A stretch of DNA of 64,000 bases from Elephas maximus indicus (lineage: Eukaryota; Chordata; Mammalia; Proboscidea; Elephantidae), in assembly GCF_024166365.1 (NCBI RefSeq), contig NC_064819.1, forward strand, positions 3,174,501 through 3,238,500. The letters run 5' to 3'. The notes beneath the pieces were generated by a model. It was not told the origin of the DNA. It saw only the letters and a list, made by a program, of their open reading frames with translations, and did no database searches. The number at the start of each line of letters is the position of its first letter. Positions within the stretch are counted from its first letter, which is position 1. Of the stretch, positions 24,108 through 36,138 are shown piece after piece. The position numbers and the translations under genes are program-made.

Positions 24108-24320
24108 CGCTGGGTGGTGCAAATGACCAACATGCTCAGCTGTTAATCAAAAGGTTGGAGGATCAAGTCCACCTAGAGGCCTCTCAGAAGAAAGGTTTGG
24201 CAATCTAATTCTGAAAAATCAACCATTGAAAACCCTCTGGAGCACAGTTCTACTCTGATATACACAGGGTTGCCGTGAGAGTCAACTCGATGGCAACTGG
24301 AACTGAAACTGGAAGGCACT
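24108..24320 (+). mobile_element. AfroSINE (long type)
   Basis: Head GCTGGGTGGTGCAAATGACC, body CTGAAAAATCAACCATTGAA and GGAGCACAGTTCTACTCTGA, tail GAGTCAACTCGATGGCAACT. Confidence 0.9.
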
Positions 24321-25611
24321 GTTCTACTTTCAAAAGGTGTACAGTGTGGTAGAGGGGAAGGCTAGAAGTTGTTAAAATGCTACCGTGCCCTTTGAATTCA
24401 CAAACGAGATATTCAAAGACATAGGATAATCAGAATACTTATATTCAGACACATATATTTATGGACACATACATCTACTCATTTAAAAATTTCAGTTCTT
24501 AAAACAGCCTTTTGAGGTTCATGAGCACGTAGTATAATTTACAGTTTATAGTTGAAGAAACTGAGCTCGGAAAATAGACAGGGTCTGCCTGAGAACTGAT
24601 GCCTCCTGAATGGGCCCTCATGAAAGCAGCTTCCTGGTAATATACAAGGAAACATATGTTGGGCCAGAGAAAGGGATGGACCCCCCCAGGGAATAGAAAA
24701 GGAGAGCAAAACAAGGAGAAGAGGCAAAGCGGTGATGTTTCTGCTACTACCGTACCTGAGTTTCCCAGGCTTGCTCTGTAGACACCAACGGGGTTTGATT
24801 AATTTAATAACTCAAAGCTTACTCCTTTCTACCCCTATCTGCCGGTGCAGGTTTCCTGCCCTCTGACAATTCTCCCCCAGCTATTTCTTGGAGCCCCGGG
24901 GAGGCGGCGGTGGGATGGAGGGACCGTCGTTCATGTGGACTTTCTCTGCCGAGACAAACAGGCTGCTTGCAGGACACTAATGCCCCACACCACACCTCCT
25001 TTATGGGAAAGGGGGATACTGGCTTTCTTAGCAACACACTCAGTCATAAGGAGGTCGCAAAATAGGCAGAAGAATAGATCGTTCAAATTTTATTTAAAAC
25101 TCTGTCTCTCACCAGGATCCAGGATCCAGATTGTGTCTAAAGGATGGGAGGTAGGATAGATCCAAGTGACATATGCCATTTAGGGTTTGACAGAAGTGGA
25201 GTCTCTGAGAAATGATGCTTTTTTCCTAAGTCAGCCTGGTTGTACTTTCTGCTGTCTTCTCTTAGGGAGCCTTCTCTACTGGGCTTCTCTGCCCTTCCTG
25301 CAAATAGGTTTCTGGCAGGCCTGCCCCTTCCATTTGTCAGACATACCTCAATTTCTATTTTTACAACACAAAAGAAGGGGTTGGGAGAGGAGGAAGGTGA
25401 GTGGCATGCGAGTTACAAAACCGTAGCTCTGAGGTGCAGAAGCTAGAGGTCTCGAGTTACGTAGGAGCTTAAGTAAAATAGCTTAAAAAGGAAAACACAG
25501 GGAGTATAAAATATCTTCTGGAACACAATGAAGGATTGGGAGGGAGATTGGGAAGTCCATACTCCCTATGACTGGGGGCAGTGGCTAAGTTAGTTAGGAA
25601 GCATCCACAAT
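24321..25611. other. Unclassified interval, GC-rich near 24880-24930
   Basis: I find no gene. A weak MIR-like stretch (GAAGAAACTGAGCTCGG) lies near 24555. Confidence 0.4.
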
Positions 25612-25616
25612 ATCAG

Positions 25617-26171
25617 TGTCTTAGTCTGGGTTCTCTAGAGACACGAAACCAGTAATGCATATAAATACATATAAAGAGAGATTTATATCAAGAAAACGGC
25701 TCATGTGGTTGTAGAGACTGGGAAGTCCCACGTATGTGGGTCAGGCTGGAGTCTTCTCCTGACTCACGTAGCTGCAGGGGCTGGCAAACTCAAGATCGGC
25801 AGGTCAGACAGCAGGCCTCTCTGGCTCACAGGCTGCAAAAACTGATGAATCCCAAGATCAGCAGTCAAGATGGCAGGTAAACTGCTAACTCAAGTCCCAG
25901 GAACTGGTGGTCAAACGAAGAGGAACCAGCTGCAGGATCCAGAGCAAGCAAAAGCTCTCCAGCCTTGCTAGAAAGCCCACCTATATTGGACTTTCAACCC
26001 TTTCAACTGATTGGCTACTCACAGCAGATCCCAACATGGAGGCGATCGCATTATATCAGATGTCATCGTGGAGATGAGTATATCATTATACAACTGCCAA
26101 ACTACATCGTAAGCATCAAACCACTGAGAATCATGGCCCAGCCAAGTTGACACGCAGCCTTAAGGATCACA
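25617..26171 (-). mobile_element. Solo LTR, ERVL/MaLR-like family B
   Basis: On the minus strand it starts TGTGATCCTTAAGGCTGCGT and ends AGACTAAGACA, so it has TG...CA ends over 555 bp. The target duplication is ATCAG at 25612-25616 and GTCAG at 26172-26176. Other copies are at 35271 and 40637. Confidence 0.85.
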
Positions 26172-26194
26172 GTCAGGTTGGAGTGTTTGGACTA

Positions 26195-26606
26195 TGTCTT
26201 AGTTTCCTGGGGATGCTGTAACAGAAAGCCCACAAGTGGGCGACTTTAAAGAACAGAAATTTATTTTCTTACAGTTCTGGAGGCTAAAAGTCCAAATCAG
26301 GGTGTTGCCCACGTTCATTCTTTCTATGGGCCTCTTTTCTAGTTTCTGGGCGGCACCGTCAACCTTTGGTTTTCCTTGGAGATCCTTGGCATTCCTTGGT
26401 ATCCATCTTCCCCTGTGCATGTCTCTGTGTCTATTCTGCTCTTTTTATAACTCAGAAATGATTAGGTTTAGGAGTCATCCTACCCTGGTATGGCCATTTC
26501 AGCATAACAAAAGAAAAAAACCTATTTCCAAACATTATTACACCCTTAGGTACAGAGGCCAGCACTTTAATACATATTTTTGGGGCACCCAATTCAATTC
26601 ATAACA
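26195..26606 (-). mobile_element. Solo LTR of family A
   Basis: TGTTATGAATTGAATTGGGT opens the minus-strand copy and ACTAAGACA ends it. The flanks GACTA and GGCCA are only a weak duplication. Confidence 0.82.
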
Positions 26607-26617
26607 GGCCACTAGGC

Positions 26618-26690
26618 AAGAATTAATGAGGTCAGACAGTAGATGGGGTTTGGAAAAGACCATCTGATTTTTAGAAACCTGAGCCACCTC
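26618..26690. repeat. Left 73-bp direct repeat flanking RTE copy 3
   Basis: It starts AAGAATTAATGAGGTCAGAC and ends AAACCTGAGCCACCTC, and pairs with 27871-27942 with about ten differences. Confidence 0.93.
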
Positions 26691-27870
26691 TTCAGAAGAA
26701 GACAGGGAAGAGGGATATCATTGCTGATGTCAGACGGATCCTGGCTGAAAGCAGAGAATACCAGAAGGATGTTTACCTGTGTTTTGTTGACTATGCAAAG
26801 GCATTCGACTGTGCGAATCATAACAAATTATGGACAACATTGCAAAGAATGGCAATTCTAGAAAACTTAGTTATGCTTATAAGGAATCTGTACATAAACC
26901 AAGAGGCAGTCATTCGAACAGAACAAGAGGATTCTGCGTAGTTTAAAGTCAGGAAAGGTGTGCATCAGTGTTGTATCCTTTCACCATACTTATTCAATCT
27001 GTGTGCTGAGAAAATAATCCAAGAAACTGGACCTTATGAAGAAGAATGGGGCTTCAGGTTTGGAGGAAGACTCATTAACAGCCTGCGTTTTGCGGATGAT
27101 GCAACCTGGCTTGCTGAAAATGAAGACGACTTGAAGCACTTACTGATGAAGATCAAAGACCACAGCTTTCAGTACGAATTGCACCTCAACATAAAAAAAC
27201 AAAAATTCTCACAACTGGGCCAATAAGCACCATCATGATAAACGGAGAAAATATTGAAGTCAATACAGAATTTCATTTTACTTGGATCCATGATCAACAC
27301 TCATGGAAGCAGCAGTCAAGAAATCAAAAAACATATTGCATTGGGCAAATCAGCTGCAAAAGACCTCTTTAAAGTGTTAAAAAGCAAAGATGTCACCTTG
27401 AGTACTAAGGTGCGCCTGACCCAAGCCATGGTGTTTATAATCACCTCGTATGCATGGGAAAGCTGGACAATAAATAAGGAAGACTGAAAATTGATGCTTT
27501 TGGATTAAGGTGTTGGTGAAGGATATTGAATATACCATGGACTTGGAGAAGAATGAATGAATTTGTCTTGGGAGAAGTACAAGCAGAATGTTCCTTAGAA
27601 GCAAGGATGGCAAGACTTTGTCTCACATACTTTGGACATGTTATCAGGAGGGACCACTCCCTGGAGAAAGACATCAGACTTGATAAAGTTGAGAGTCAGC
27701 AAAAAAGAGGAAGATCATCAATGAGATGGATTGCACAGTGGCTTCAACAATGGGGCTCAAGAATAACAATGATTATGAAGATGGTACAGGACTGGGCAGT
27801 GTTTCGTTCTGTTGTGCATTGGGTTGCTATACGTCAGAACTGACTTGACAGCACCTAACAACAACAAGGA
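26691..27870 (+). mobile_element. RTE LINE copy 3, 5'-truncated
   Basis: It starts within the RT domain (TTCAGAAGAAGACAGGG) and encodes DYAKAFDCANHNK and FADDATW before the C-terminal region, ending GACTTGACAGCACCTAACAA. Several stops are present, for example in the TGCGTAGTT just before GVHQCCILSPYLF. Confidence 0.93.
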
Positions 27871-27942
27871 AAGAATTAATAGGTCAGATAGTAGATGGGG
27901 CTTGGAAAAGATCATTCGATTCTTTGAAACCTGAGCCACCTC
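27871..27942. repeat. Right 72-bp direct repeat flanking RTE copy 3
   Basis: This is the partner of 26618-26690. The two copies flank the LINE exactly, so they read as an unusually long target-site duplication. Confidence 0.93.
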
Positions 27943-28074
27943 CACTAGCCCTTAAGAAGGCAGAGATTGAGAATGACTTTGGTGTTCATCAAGTTCGTTT
28001 CATCTGGGTCACGGTGAATGTGTAGCAGAAAACTTAGTGGATTGTATAGCTCAACTGTAAATAGCTTTGTGTGG

Positions 28075-28560
28075 CAGTTTAAAACAATGGCTACAAATTC
28101 TTTGAGACTTCTTTAAGTAGGAGGTGGAGTCCATATTCCCTCCCTGGAATCTGGGCAGGTTTTTGACTACTTTGATCAATGGAGCATGGCAGAAGTGGTA
28201 TTATGTGACTTCTGAGGCTAGGTCATAAAAGGTATAGTTGGTTCTCTTGAGACACCAGCCACCATAAAAAATATGTGACTATGCCAGGATGACCAGGAGA
28301 GAGAGGTCCTGTGAAGTGTCTCCAGTCAACAGCCATAGCTGAGCTCAACCTTCCAGTCATCCCCAGGAGGCACCAGACATGGAACTGAAACCATTGAGGA
28401 CCCTCCAGAACAGTCCATCTGCCGACTGGGTTTCACTACCATCAATTGATGTCATGAGGAGTGGACATCGTGAATTTGTGACTTACAGAAATTGTGGAAG
28501 ATAATAAAATGGCTGCTGTTGTAAACTACTAGGTTTGGGGGTAGTTTGTTATATCGAGAT
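28075..28560 (+). mobile_element. MLT1-like solo LTR
   Basis: The 3' part (TTGTGACTTACAGAAATTGT, then AATAAAATGGCTGC, then AACTACTAGGTTTGGGGGTA) resembles the MLT1 LTR end, with a polyadenylation signal. The 5' limit is approximate. Confidence 0.6.
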
Positions 28561-28607
28561 TGGAAAGAGAGCAAGCTTGGACTCCTAAAGTTCCTCTTTT
28601 ACAAGTT

Positions 28608-28778
28608 TTCTGTTGCCATGGAGGCAGTTCTGACTCATGGCAACCTTATATGTGTCAGAGTGAAACTGTGCTCCACAGGGTTTTCAACAGTTGATTTTTG
28701 GGAAGTAGATCATGAGGCCTTTCTTCCCAGGAAGCAGCTCGAAACATTAACTGTTTGCGCCACCCAGGGACTCCAAAG
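28608..28778 (-). mobile_element. AfroSINE (long type)
   Basis: It has GAGGCAGTTCTGACTCATGG, GAAACTGTGCTCCACAGGG and the head complement GCGCCACCCAGGGACTCC. Confidence 0.88.
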
Positions 28779-29195
28779 CTTCTTTCACTCTGGGGATATT
28801 TAGTTTTATACCAATGTTGTCAGTTTAGGATGGATGGCAGTAGGTGAACTTGAGAAATTGATACTACCAGAGAGAGAGGATGAGGTGAAAGGTCAGAGCC
28901 CAGAGTTAGGACTTCAGAACCAGTAACTTTTTTTTTAATTTAAAACTAGAATTTTTTATATAAAAAATTAATAAAACAGCATAATGGTCAAATACAACTC
29001 TCATTGCAAAGTAGCAAGAACAAATAAATGCAGAAAAGTAACACCCTTACCCATATACACTGGTTTAGGTTTTTCCAGAAAGTTGAACTTTATACAAACA
29101 TTTTATCACTTCGTGAGCATGAATTTTCAGTCAAATATTTGGGAGAAATATTAGATCCTTTATTAACTGATTTATAGGGAAATTAATCACTAAGT
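28779..29195. other. Unclassified AT-rich interval
   Basis: Nothing recognised. Confidence 0.4.
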
Positions 29196-29196
29196 G

Positions 29197-30060
29197 GCGT
29201 GTCGTTGTTGCTGTTAGGTGCCGTCAAGTCGGCTCCAACTCATAGCTACTGTATGTACAACAGAACGAAACACTGCCCGGTCCTGTGACATCCTCTCACA
29301 ATTGTTGCTATGCTCGAGTCCATTGTTGCAGTCACTGTGTCAATCTATTTCATTGAGGGTCTTTTTCTTTTTCTCTGACCCTCTGTTTTACCAAGCATGA
29401 TGTCTTTCTCCAGGGACTGATTCCTCCTGATAACATATCCAAAGTATGTGAGACGAAGTCTTGCCATCCTTGCTTCTAAGGAACATTCTGGTTGTACTTC
29501 TTCCAAGACAGATTTGTCTGTTCTTTTGGCAGTCCATGGTATATTCAATATTCTTTGCCAACACCACGATTCAAAGGTGTCACTTCTTGGGTCTTCTTTT
29601 CTTGGGTCTTCTTTACTCATTGTCCAGCTTTCACATGCACACGAGGTGACTGAAAACAGCATGGTTTGGGTTAGGTGCACCTTAGTCCTCAAAGTGCTTT
29701 TCAACACTTTAAAGAGGTCTTTTGCACCTGATTTGCCCAATGCAATGCGTCTTTTGATTTCTTGACTGCTGTTTCCATGGCTGTTGATTGTGGATCCAAC
29801 CAATATGAAATCCTTGACAACCTCAATCTTTTCTCCATTTATCATGATGTTGCTCATTGGTCCAGTTGTGAGGATTTTTATTTTCTTTATGTTGAGGTGC
29901 AATCCATACTGAAGGCTGTGGTCTTTGATCTTCATCAATAAGTGCTTCAAGTTCTCTTCACTTTCAGCAAGCAAGGTTGTTTCATCTGCATATCACAGGT
30001 TGTTAATGAGTCTTCCTCCAATTCTGATGCCCCATTCTTCTTCATATAGTTCAGCTTGGC
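29197..30060 (-). mobile_element. RTE LINE copy 4, 3' portion
   Basis: Minus-strand coding text includes a 209-codon open frame (29974-29345) with LKHLLMKIKDHSLQYGLHLN, WCWQRILNIPW and RMARLRLTYFGYVIRRNQ. It is the longest open C-terminal piece here. The 5' limit is near GATGCCCCATTCTTCTTCAT. Confidence 0.92.
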
Positions 30061-30139
30061 ATAGAAAATTAACAGTATAAATTCCTGTGATGGTGGTAAC
30101 GGGGGGAATCACAATGGTTTTCCAGAGCAAACTATTACA

Positions 30140-30345
30140 TAAAACACAGTTGCCATTGACTCTCTTTCCACTCATAGCAATTCCATGTGTGTCAGAGTAG
30201 AGCTGTGCTCTCTAGAGTTTCCAGTGGCTAACTTTTCAGCAGTAGATCACCAGATGCTTTTTCTGAGGTGCCTCTGGGTGGACTTGATTCTCCAAACTTT
30301 TGGTTAGCAGCTGAGGGTTTTAACCATTTGCACCATCCAAGGATG
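30140..30345 (-). mobile_element. AfroSINE (long type)
   Basis: It runs from TTGCCATTGACTCTCTTTCC through GTCAGAGTAGAGCTGTGCTC to TTTGCACCATCCAAGGATG. Confidence 0.85.
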
Positions 30346-30970
30346 CTAAACTATTATATACTGATTTATTTTCTGCAGTTTACATAGATTCTATTAGCAA
30401 AGTAAGGCTCAAAAAGGCATTTTGATAGAGATGTAAGTTTTCCATGATAGATGGGAAGTTTTCAAGGTATCACCGTAAGAGAACCAGTAACTTGTTAAAC
30501 AGAGGTTAAAAAACATTTTCTCAGTTGTCTGAGAACACTGGAAAACGTGTGCATACAATACAGCTTTATATAGATATTTTATAGATGTGCCATTTGACCA
30601 GGTAGGACTCCATGGGACAGAGAATTACGGTACCAAATTGCAGGCAGAGGGCCGTGTCTGACCTAGATTCTAAATTTTTAGAAGAGTGATTATAGCTCTG
30701 AAGGCAGGGTTAGGTCTCGGGGCCTCCACCAGGAATGGTTCTTAGCCGTGGGGGATACTAAACTACAGCTAATTACAGGCTGTCTGCTAAGATTTTCTAA
30801 TTACTTCATTTGCATTCATCTTGCTTTCCTAAGGAGACTCCGAGCTTTTTGAAAGCATCTTGAAGACAGGGGCACACTGTTCTGGGTTTTCTGCTCCAGG
30901 CAGGGTCTACCTCTGTGCCAGACACCCAGAAGACATTGTGTAGTAGGAGTAGGCAGGAGAACACCAGAGA
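30346..30970. other. Unclassified interval
   Basis: No gene or named repeat seen. Confidence 0.4.
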
Positions 30971-31155
30971 CCATGGGCTCTGGGGTCAGCGTGGCTGAGT
31001 TCAAAGCCAAATTTTATTTCTTAAATTAGACAGTTAGAGCAAATTGTCTAACTCTCCAAACCAGTTTTCTCATCTGCCGAATGGGAATGTTCATAGTACT
31101 TAGGTTAGAAAGCACTTGGAACTGTGCCTGGCACCTAGTAAATGCTCCATTCAGA
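30970..31155 (+). repeat. MIR SINE
   Basis: The text CTCTGGGGTCAGCGTGGCTG, TTTTCTCATCTGCCGAATGG and ACTGTGCCTGGCACCTAGTA follows the MIR core order. Confidence 0.75.
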
Positions 31156-31364
31156 AGGCGAAATATTAACATCAATACATGTTTCTACTTTTATTTGGCT
31201 CTTAAAGTTCAAGAAGTCCTACCTACTCTGTAATGTCAGCTTGGGGTTTGTGAGTAGGGAAGTGAACAGGGAGACAGGTAAGCAGATGCTAGATGATTAA
31301 AGAGTGAGGGTTTTAGAGAAACCTAAATCCTAGTTCCCCTTCGTAGAAAAACGAACCAACAACA

Positions 31365-31440
31365 AAAAAAAAAACCAGTTGCCATCAAATCGATTCTGAC
31401 TCACTGCAACCCTGTATGTTTCAAAGTAGAATTTGCATAA
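31365..31440 (-). mobile_element. AfroSINE fragment
   Basis: Tail part only: AGTTGCCATCAAATCGATTC and ACTCACTGCAACCCTGTATG. Confidence 0.8.
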
Positions 31441-31780
31441 GCCATGTCATAGACACAGGGCCAGGCAGTGAGGATTTCCAAGGCATGGTTGTTACTGCTT
31501 CTCTCTCCCCTTGCCTTACCTTACCTCCAAAGGGGCTGAGGGTCTGACTCACAGGCTGGCTGGTTCTTATATCAGGCCCGGAGGCCCCCACTGAAGCCAG
31601 AGGGACTAAGGATCCACACTAGCCATAGCAGGGGCTTTATGAAATTAAAAAGAAGCAAGTTAATTAGAAAATACTTAATTAGAGAACCAGTTCCCTAGAA
31701 GGAATGAGATTAACCAAAAAATGGACCTTATTCAAGAAGCTTTGGACAGCAAAAATCAGTGATGTGTGCTGAAGCTAGGC
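31441..31780. other. Unclassified interval
   Basis: Nothing recognised. Confidence 0.35.
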
Positions 31781-31782
31781 TG

Positions 31783-31980
31783 CCTGGGTGAAGCAAACAG
31801 TTAAGCGCTCCACAGCTAGCCAAAAGGTTGGCAGTTCGAACACAGAGGTGCCTTGGAAGACAGGCCTAGTGATCTGCTTCCAAAAGGTCACAGCCTTGAA
31901 AACCACATAGAACACAGTTCTGCTCTGCACACCTGGGGCTGCCTTGCGTTGGCATCAAGTTGATGGCAACAAACAACAAC
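31783..31980 (+). mobile_element. AfroSINE (long type)
   Basis: CCTGGGTGAAGCAAACAGTT head, CTGCTTCCAAAAGGTCACAG body, GCATCAAGTTGATGGCAACA tail. Confidence 0.85.
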
Positions 31981-32504
31981 GTGCTGGAGCCGGCTTGTGC
32001 CAGCTTGTGAGACTTAGCAGTATGTGTCTTCCCAGACATTACATTCAATGACATCATGTTGGTAGCTTGAAATCAGCCATGGTGGAAGTATTTACACCAC
32101 GGGAACTGGCAAATGCTCTAATCGGGGTCTTTTTTTTCCCCTTGGAGATTTGATTGTTCAACATTTACCATCATACCACTGCAAAAAATCTAACTTTAAT
32201 TCCTAGCCAGAGGGCCAATGTGTCTCTGGTGCTGATAATATCGTAGGGCTAGAAACTTGAAATGGAACCATGGCCCTTGCAATACCTTGATTCCTCCAAA
32301 GCTGATGTCTCCGAAGTAATTAGCACAAGGTGACTGATTGGAATGCATAAAGAAGGTACCAAATTTTTTACTTAAATGTTTTTACTTAATCCTGAAATAT
32401 TTTTGTATTCTTTATTTTTTGTATAATGTACAAAACATATCACTATAGCCATACTTAAACATACTTTACATAAATATACACATGTTAATTTTTTTAACTG
32501 AAAA
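31981..32504. other. Unclassified AT-rich interval
   Basis: Nothing recognised. Confidence 0.35.
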
Positions 32505-32716
32505 AGAAGAAGAAAAAAAAAAAAACTGCCATCAAGTCAATTTTGACTCATAGCGACCCTATAGGACAGAATAGAACTGCCCCATAGGGTTTCCAAGGTG
32601 GTAAATCTTTATGGAAGCAGACTGCCACATCTTTCTCCCATGGAGGGCTGATGGGTTTGAATCAGTGACTTTTAGATTAGCAGTGGGACTCTTTAACCAC
32701 TGTGCCACAGGGCTCT
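32505..32716 (-). mobile_element. AfroSINE (intermediate type)
   Basis: A-rich tail, ATCAAGTCAATTTTGACTCA, the extra block GTAAATCTTTATGGAAGCAG, and head complement GTGCCACAGGGCTC. Confidence 0.92.
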
Positions 32717-32822
32717 TTTTGACTCATTTTAACTGCAGATGTATGAAATAACTACCTTTTCTTTAGAGTAAGGGAAAAGAGAATTAGTTCTAAGGAATTC
32801 AGAAACAATGATTGAGGAGTGG

Positions 32823-32851
32823 GGTGTGTGTGTGTGTGTGTGTGTGTGTGG
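32823..32851. repeat. GT microsatellite
   Basis: An uninterrupted run of GT dinucleotides, about 14 units. Confidence 0.9.
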
Positions 32852-33029
32852 CAGGAGAGGGATGACATTAGAAGTTAGAAGTGAAGATAAAAGGAGAGAA
32901 GGTGGCCCCATTGATATTTTAGGCTGGGATATTTTAATTAATATACAAGAAGGGACATGGATCACTGCTCTCACACATCTGGAAGGAAAGTCTTCGAAGA
33001 TATGCTTTGACAAAAAAAACTGCTGAATA

Positions 33030-33182
33030 ATTCACAGGGCTTGTTACAACGCTGATCACTGGGCCCCGTTCCCAGAGATTCACATTCAGTAGGTCTGGGA
33101 AGGAGCCTGAGAATAGGCGTTTCTAACAAGTTCTCAAGTTAGGTGACGTTGCTGGTCCAGGGCCACACTTTGAGAACCACTG
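33030..33182 (-). mobile_element. MER20-like DNA transposon relic
   Basis: CAGGGCTTGTTACAACGCTG, ATTCAGTAGGTCTGGGAAGG and CACACTTTGAGAACCACTGA follow the MER20 consensus in reverse. Confidence 0.75.
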
Positions 33183-33395
33183 ATTTAAAGAAGAGTATGA
33201 AGATAAAAAAATATTTTACTGATGATAAACCATGATATCCAAAGGGCAGAATGGGATCGTTTGCAGCGTGGGAGCCAGGAAGGGTAAAAAATTGGGTTTA
33301 GAGCTAGAAAGAAAGAGGAATCCAGGTGATGAGCATTGACTTAGAAGGCCTGGACTTCTGGTGCTGCTTAACATAAACAGGAAGATAAACCATAC

Positions 33396-33925
33396 TGGGT
33401 TCGTTGTTGTGGTTAGGTGTTGCTGAGTCATCCCTGGACTCATGGCTACCCTATATACAACACTGCCCATTACTGAGCCATCCCCATGATCAGTTGCATA
33501 TTGGACGCATTTCATTGGCAGAGTGTTGGAAGCAGATCTCTATGTCTTTCTTCCTAGTCTGTCTTAACCCGGAAGTGCCTTTGAAACCTGTTCAGCCTCA
33601 TAACAATATGCAAGCCTCTACTGACAGATGGAAAACCCTGGTGGCGTAGTGGTTAAGTGCTATGGCTGCTAACCCAAAGGTTGGCAGTTCGAATCCACCA
33701 GGCGCCCCTTGAAAACTCGATGGGGCAGTTCTACTCTGTCCTATAGTGTCGCTATGAGTTGGAATTGACTCGGCGGCAAGGGGTTTCGTTTGGGTTGGGA
33801 CTGACAGATGGGTGGTGGCTGTGCATAAGGAGCACTGGTGGAGACTATAACCTGGATCTCCCTCATAAAATTAATAAAAAAAATTAATGGAAGGTGAAAA
33901 TTCTACCACTGAACCACTAATGTCT
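33396..33925 (-). mobile_element. tRNA-Gly-headed SINE with RTE-like tail, split by an AfroSINE
   Basis: On the minus strand the head is GACATTAGTGGTTCAGTGGT then AGAATTTTCACC, close to tRNA-Gly. The body has AGGCTTGCATATTGTTATGA and AGACAGACTAGGAAGAAAGA. The tail ends GGGCAGTGTTGTATATAGGG and CTCAGCAACACCTAACCACA, which resembles the RTE 3' end. The AfroSINE at 33632-33800 interrupts it. Confidence 0.78.
33632..33800 (+). mobile_element. AfroSINE (short type), well preserved
   Basis: Head ACCCTGGTGGCGTAGTGGTT, B box GGCAGTTCGAATCCACC, tail GTTGGAATTGACTCGGCGGC. ACTGACAGATGG occurs on both sides (about 33620 and 33802) as a 12-bp target duplication. Confidence 0.95.
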
Positions 33926-34905
33926 CATACACTGGGTATTAACACTGTATAAAAACTCTTTCTTGGCATTGTTCTCTAGTGAAGATTGTTATGATGATGA
34001 GACAGGAGGTGGTTTGGGTTGGTAAAGGGGTAGAGGCAACGTCTTACTGAGAGCCAACTAGAACTCTGGAGTTGACATCTAAAATTTGCCTCCCTCTTTC
34101 TCCCCCTGGCAAAATTCATGCTCTTGGTTATTCATACTTTTAATCATGTCTCACCTCCCTTTATGAAAACTTTTCTTAAACACTCTGGAAGAGTAGCTTT
34201 AACTCTCTAGAAAGAAGAGAATGCATCTGTTTTGAGACAGAAGATTGCAGATCACAGTCTGAACTTGTCCCCACTGCCCGGACCCTCTGGGAGTCATGGT
34301 CTCTCTAGCACTGTCTATAGGAGTACCAAGCAGTTGTGTTTACCTCTTATCTCTGCTTGACCAAGGGAGCGAGCTGTGCACATCAATTCCTTTGAATCCA
34401 GGCAGAGGCTTACGAATCAACAACCTTCTCTTTTTCTGTGACTTTTTTCTTACCTTCCCTTTGGCCATGAAAGCATCTACATCCATAATATGCCCGCACC
34501 CAACATACATTTTTAAATATTCAGTCTAAGCATGCCCAAATGTCCCATAAATTTTCTGAGGCGTTGCTTGGAAGCAGGAGATTTTAGGTGTGTATATTAA
34601 CACTGTCATAACAACCCATACAAGGATTGGTTGCATGGCAATGGTGGTTATTACTTCCACACTTGCCTTTATATTAATTATCTTCTTGCTATGAGATTAG
34701 ACATCCTTGTCTCCCCATGCAACTCCCTCCTCCTTCTTTTGCCTCATGCAAATGACCGTTCTATCAATCCATCTTCGGTTTCTCTGCGTTATTCACCCTT
34801 ACAGTCCACTTTATATTTTACATTATTTTTGTTTGGGTATAAATTCTTAACTAGACTGCAAACTCTTTGAGTAAACTTTTTCTTTTTGTATCAGCCATAA
34901 CGCTT
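33926..34905. other. Unclassified interval
   Basis: No coding or repeat signature recognised. Confidence 0.4.
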
Positions 34906-35270
34906 GATGCTGCTGTTGTTTTGTGCTGTCAAATTGGTTCTGACTGACAGCAACCCTATGTACAACAGAATGAAACACTGCCCGGTCCTATGCCATCCTC
35001 ACAATCGTTGCTATGTTTGAGCCCATTGTTGCAGTCATTGTGTCAATCCATCTCATCAAGGGTCTTCCTCTTTTTTGCCAGTCCTCTACTTTACCAAACA
35101 TGATGTCCTTCTCCAGGGACTAGTCCCTCCTGATAACATGTCCAAATTACATGAGACAAAGTCTCGCCATTCTCACTTCTAAAGAGCATTCTGGCTGTAC
35201 TTCTTTCAAGAAAGGTTTGTTCTTTCTTCTGGCAGTCCATGGTATATTCAATATTTTCCCCCAATGCTAT

Positions 35271-35718
35271 TGTCTTAGGCTGGGTTCTCTAGAGAAGTGA
35301 AACCAGAGAGGGAGATATTTATATCCAGAAAATGGATCATGTGGTTGTAGAGGCTGGAAAGTCCCAAGTCTGTAGGTCAAGCTGGAGGCTTCTCCTGACT
35401 CACACAGCTGCAGGGGCTGGAGAATACAAGATCAGCAGGTAAGCTGCTAACTCAAGTCCCAAGAACTGAAGGTCAGTGGAACAGGAGCCAGGTGTAGGAT
35501 CCAGAGCAAGAAAAAGCTCTTGAGCCTTGCTAGAAAGTCCACCTATATTGGATGCAGTCCACACCCCAAGGAAACTCGCTTTCAACTGATTGCCAGCTCA
35601 CAGCAGATCCCATCATGGAGGTAATTACATCATTATATGACTGCCAAACTACATCATAACTGCCAGACCACTGAGAATCATGGCCCAGCCAAGTTGACAC
35701 ACAACCTTAACCATCGCA
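35271..35718 (-). mobile_element. Solo LTR of family B inside RTE copy 5
   Basis: Minus-strand start TGCGATGGTTAAGGTTGTGT, end GCCTAAGACA. The flanks GCTAT and ACCAT are a diverged 5-bp duplication; the RTE expects ACCAT. Confidence 0.85.
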
Positions 35719-36138
35719 ACCATAATTCAAAGGCATCATTTCTTCTTCAGACTTCCTTATTTATTGTCCATCTTTCACTGCATATGAGGCAATTGAAAAT
35801 ACTATGGCTTGGGTAGGCACACCTCAGTCCTCAAAGTGACGTCTTTGCTTCTCAACATGTTAAAGAGGACATTTGCAGTAGATTTGTCCAAAGCAATATG
35901 TTGTTTGATTTCTTGGCTGCTGCTTCCAAGGGTGTTGATTGTGGATCCAAGTAAAACGAAATCCTTGACAACTTCAACATTTTCTCTGTTTATCGTGATT
36001 TTGCTTATTGAGCCAGTTGTGAGAATTTTTGTCTTCTTTACGCTGAGGTATAATTCATACTGAAGGCTGTAGTCTTTGATTTTCATCAGTAAGTGCTTCA
36101 AGTCCCCTTCGCTTGCAGCAAGCAATGTTGTGTCATCT

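Noticed and set aside
26618..27942. Possible segmental duplication rather than a target duplication
   Set aside because: The repeats end exactly at both RTE borders, so a target-site origin is simpler; the empty-site test is given in the findings.
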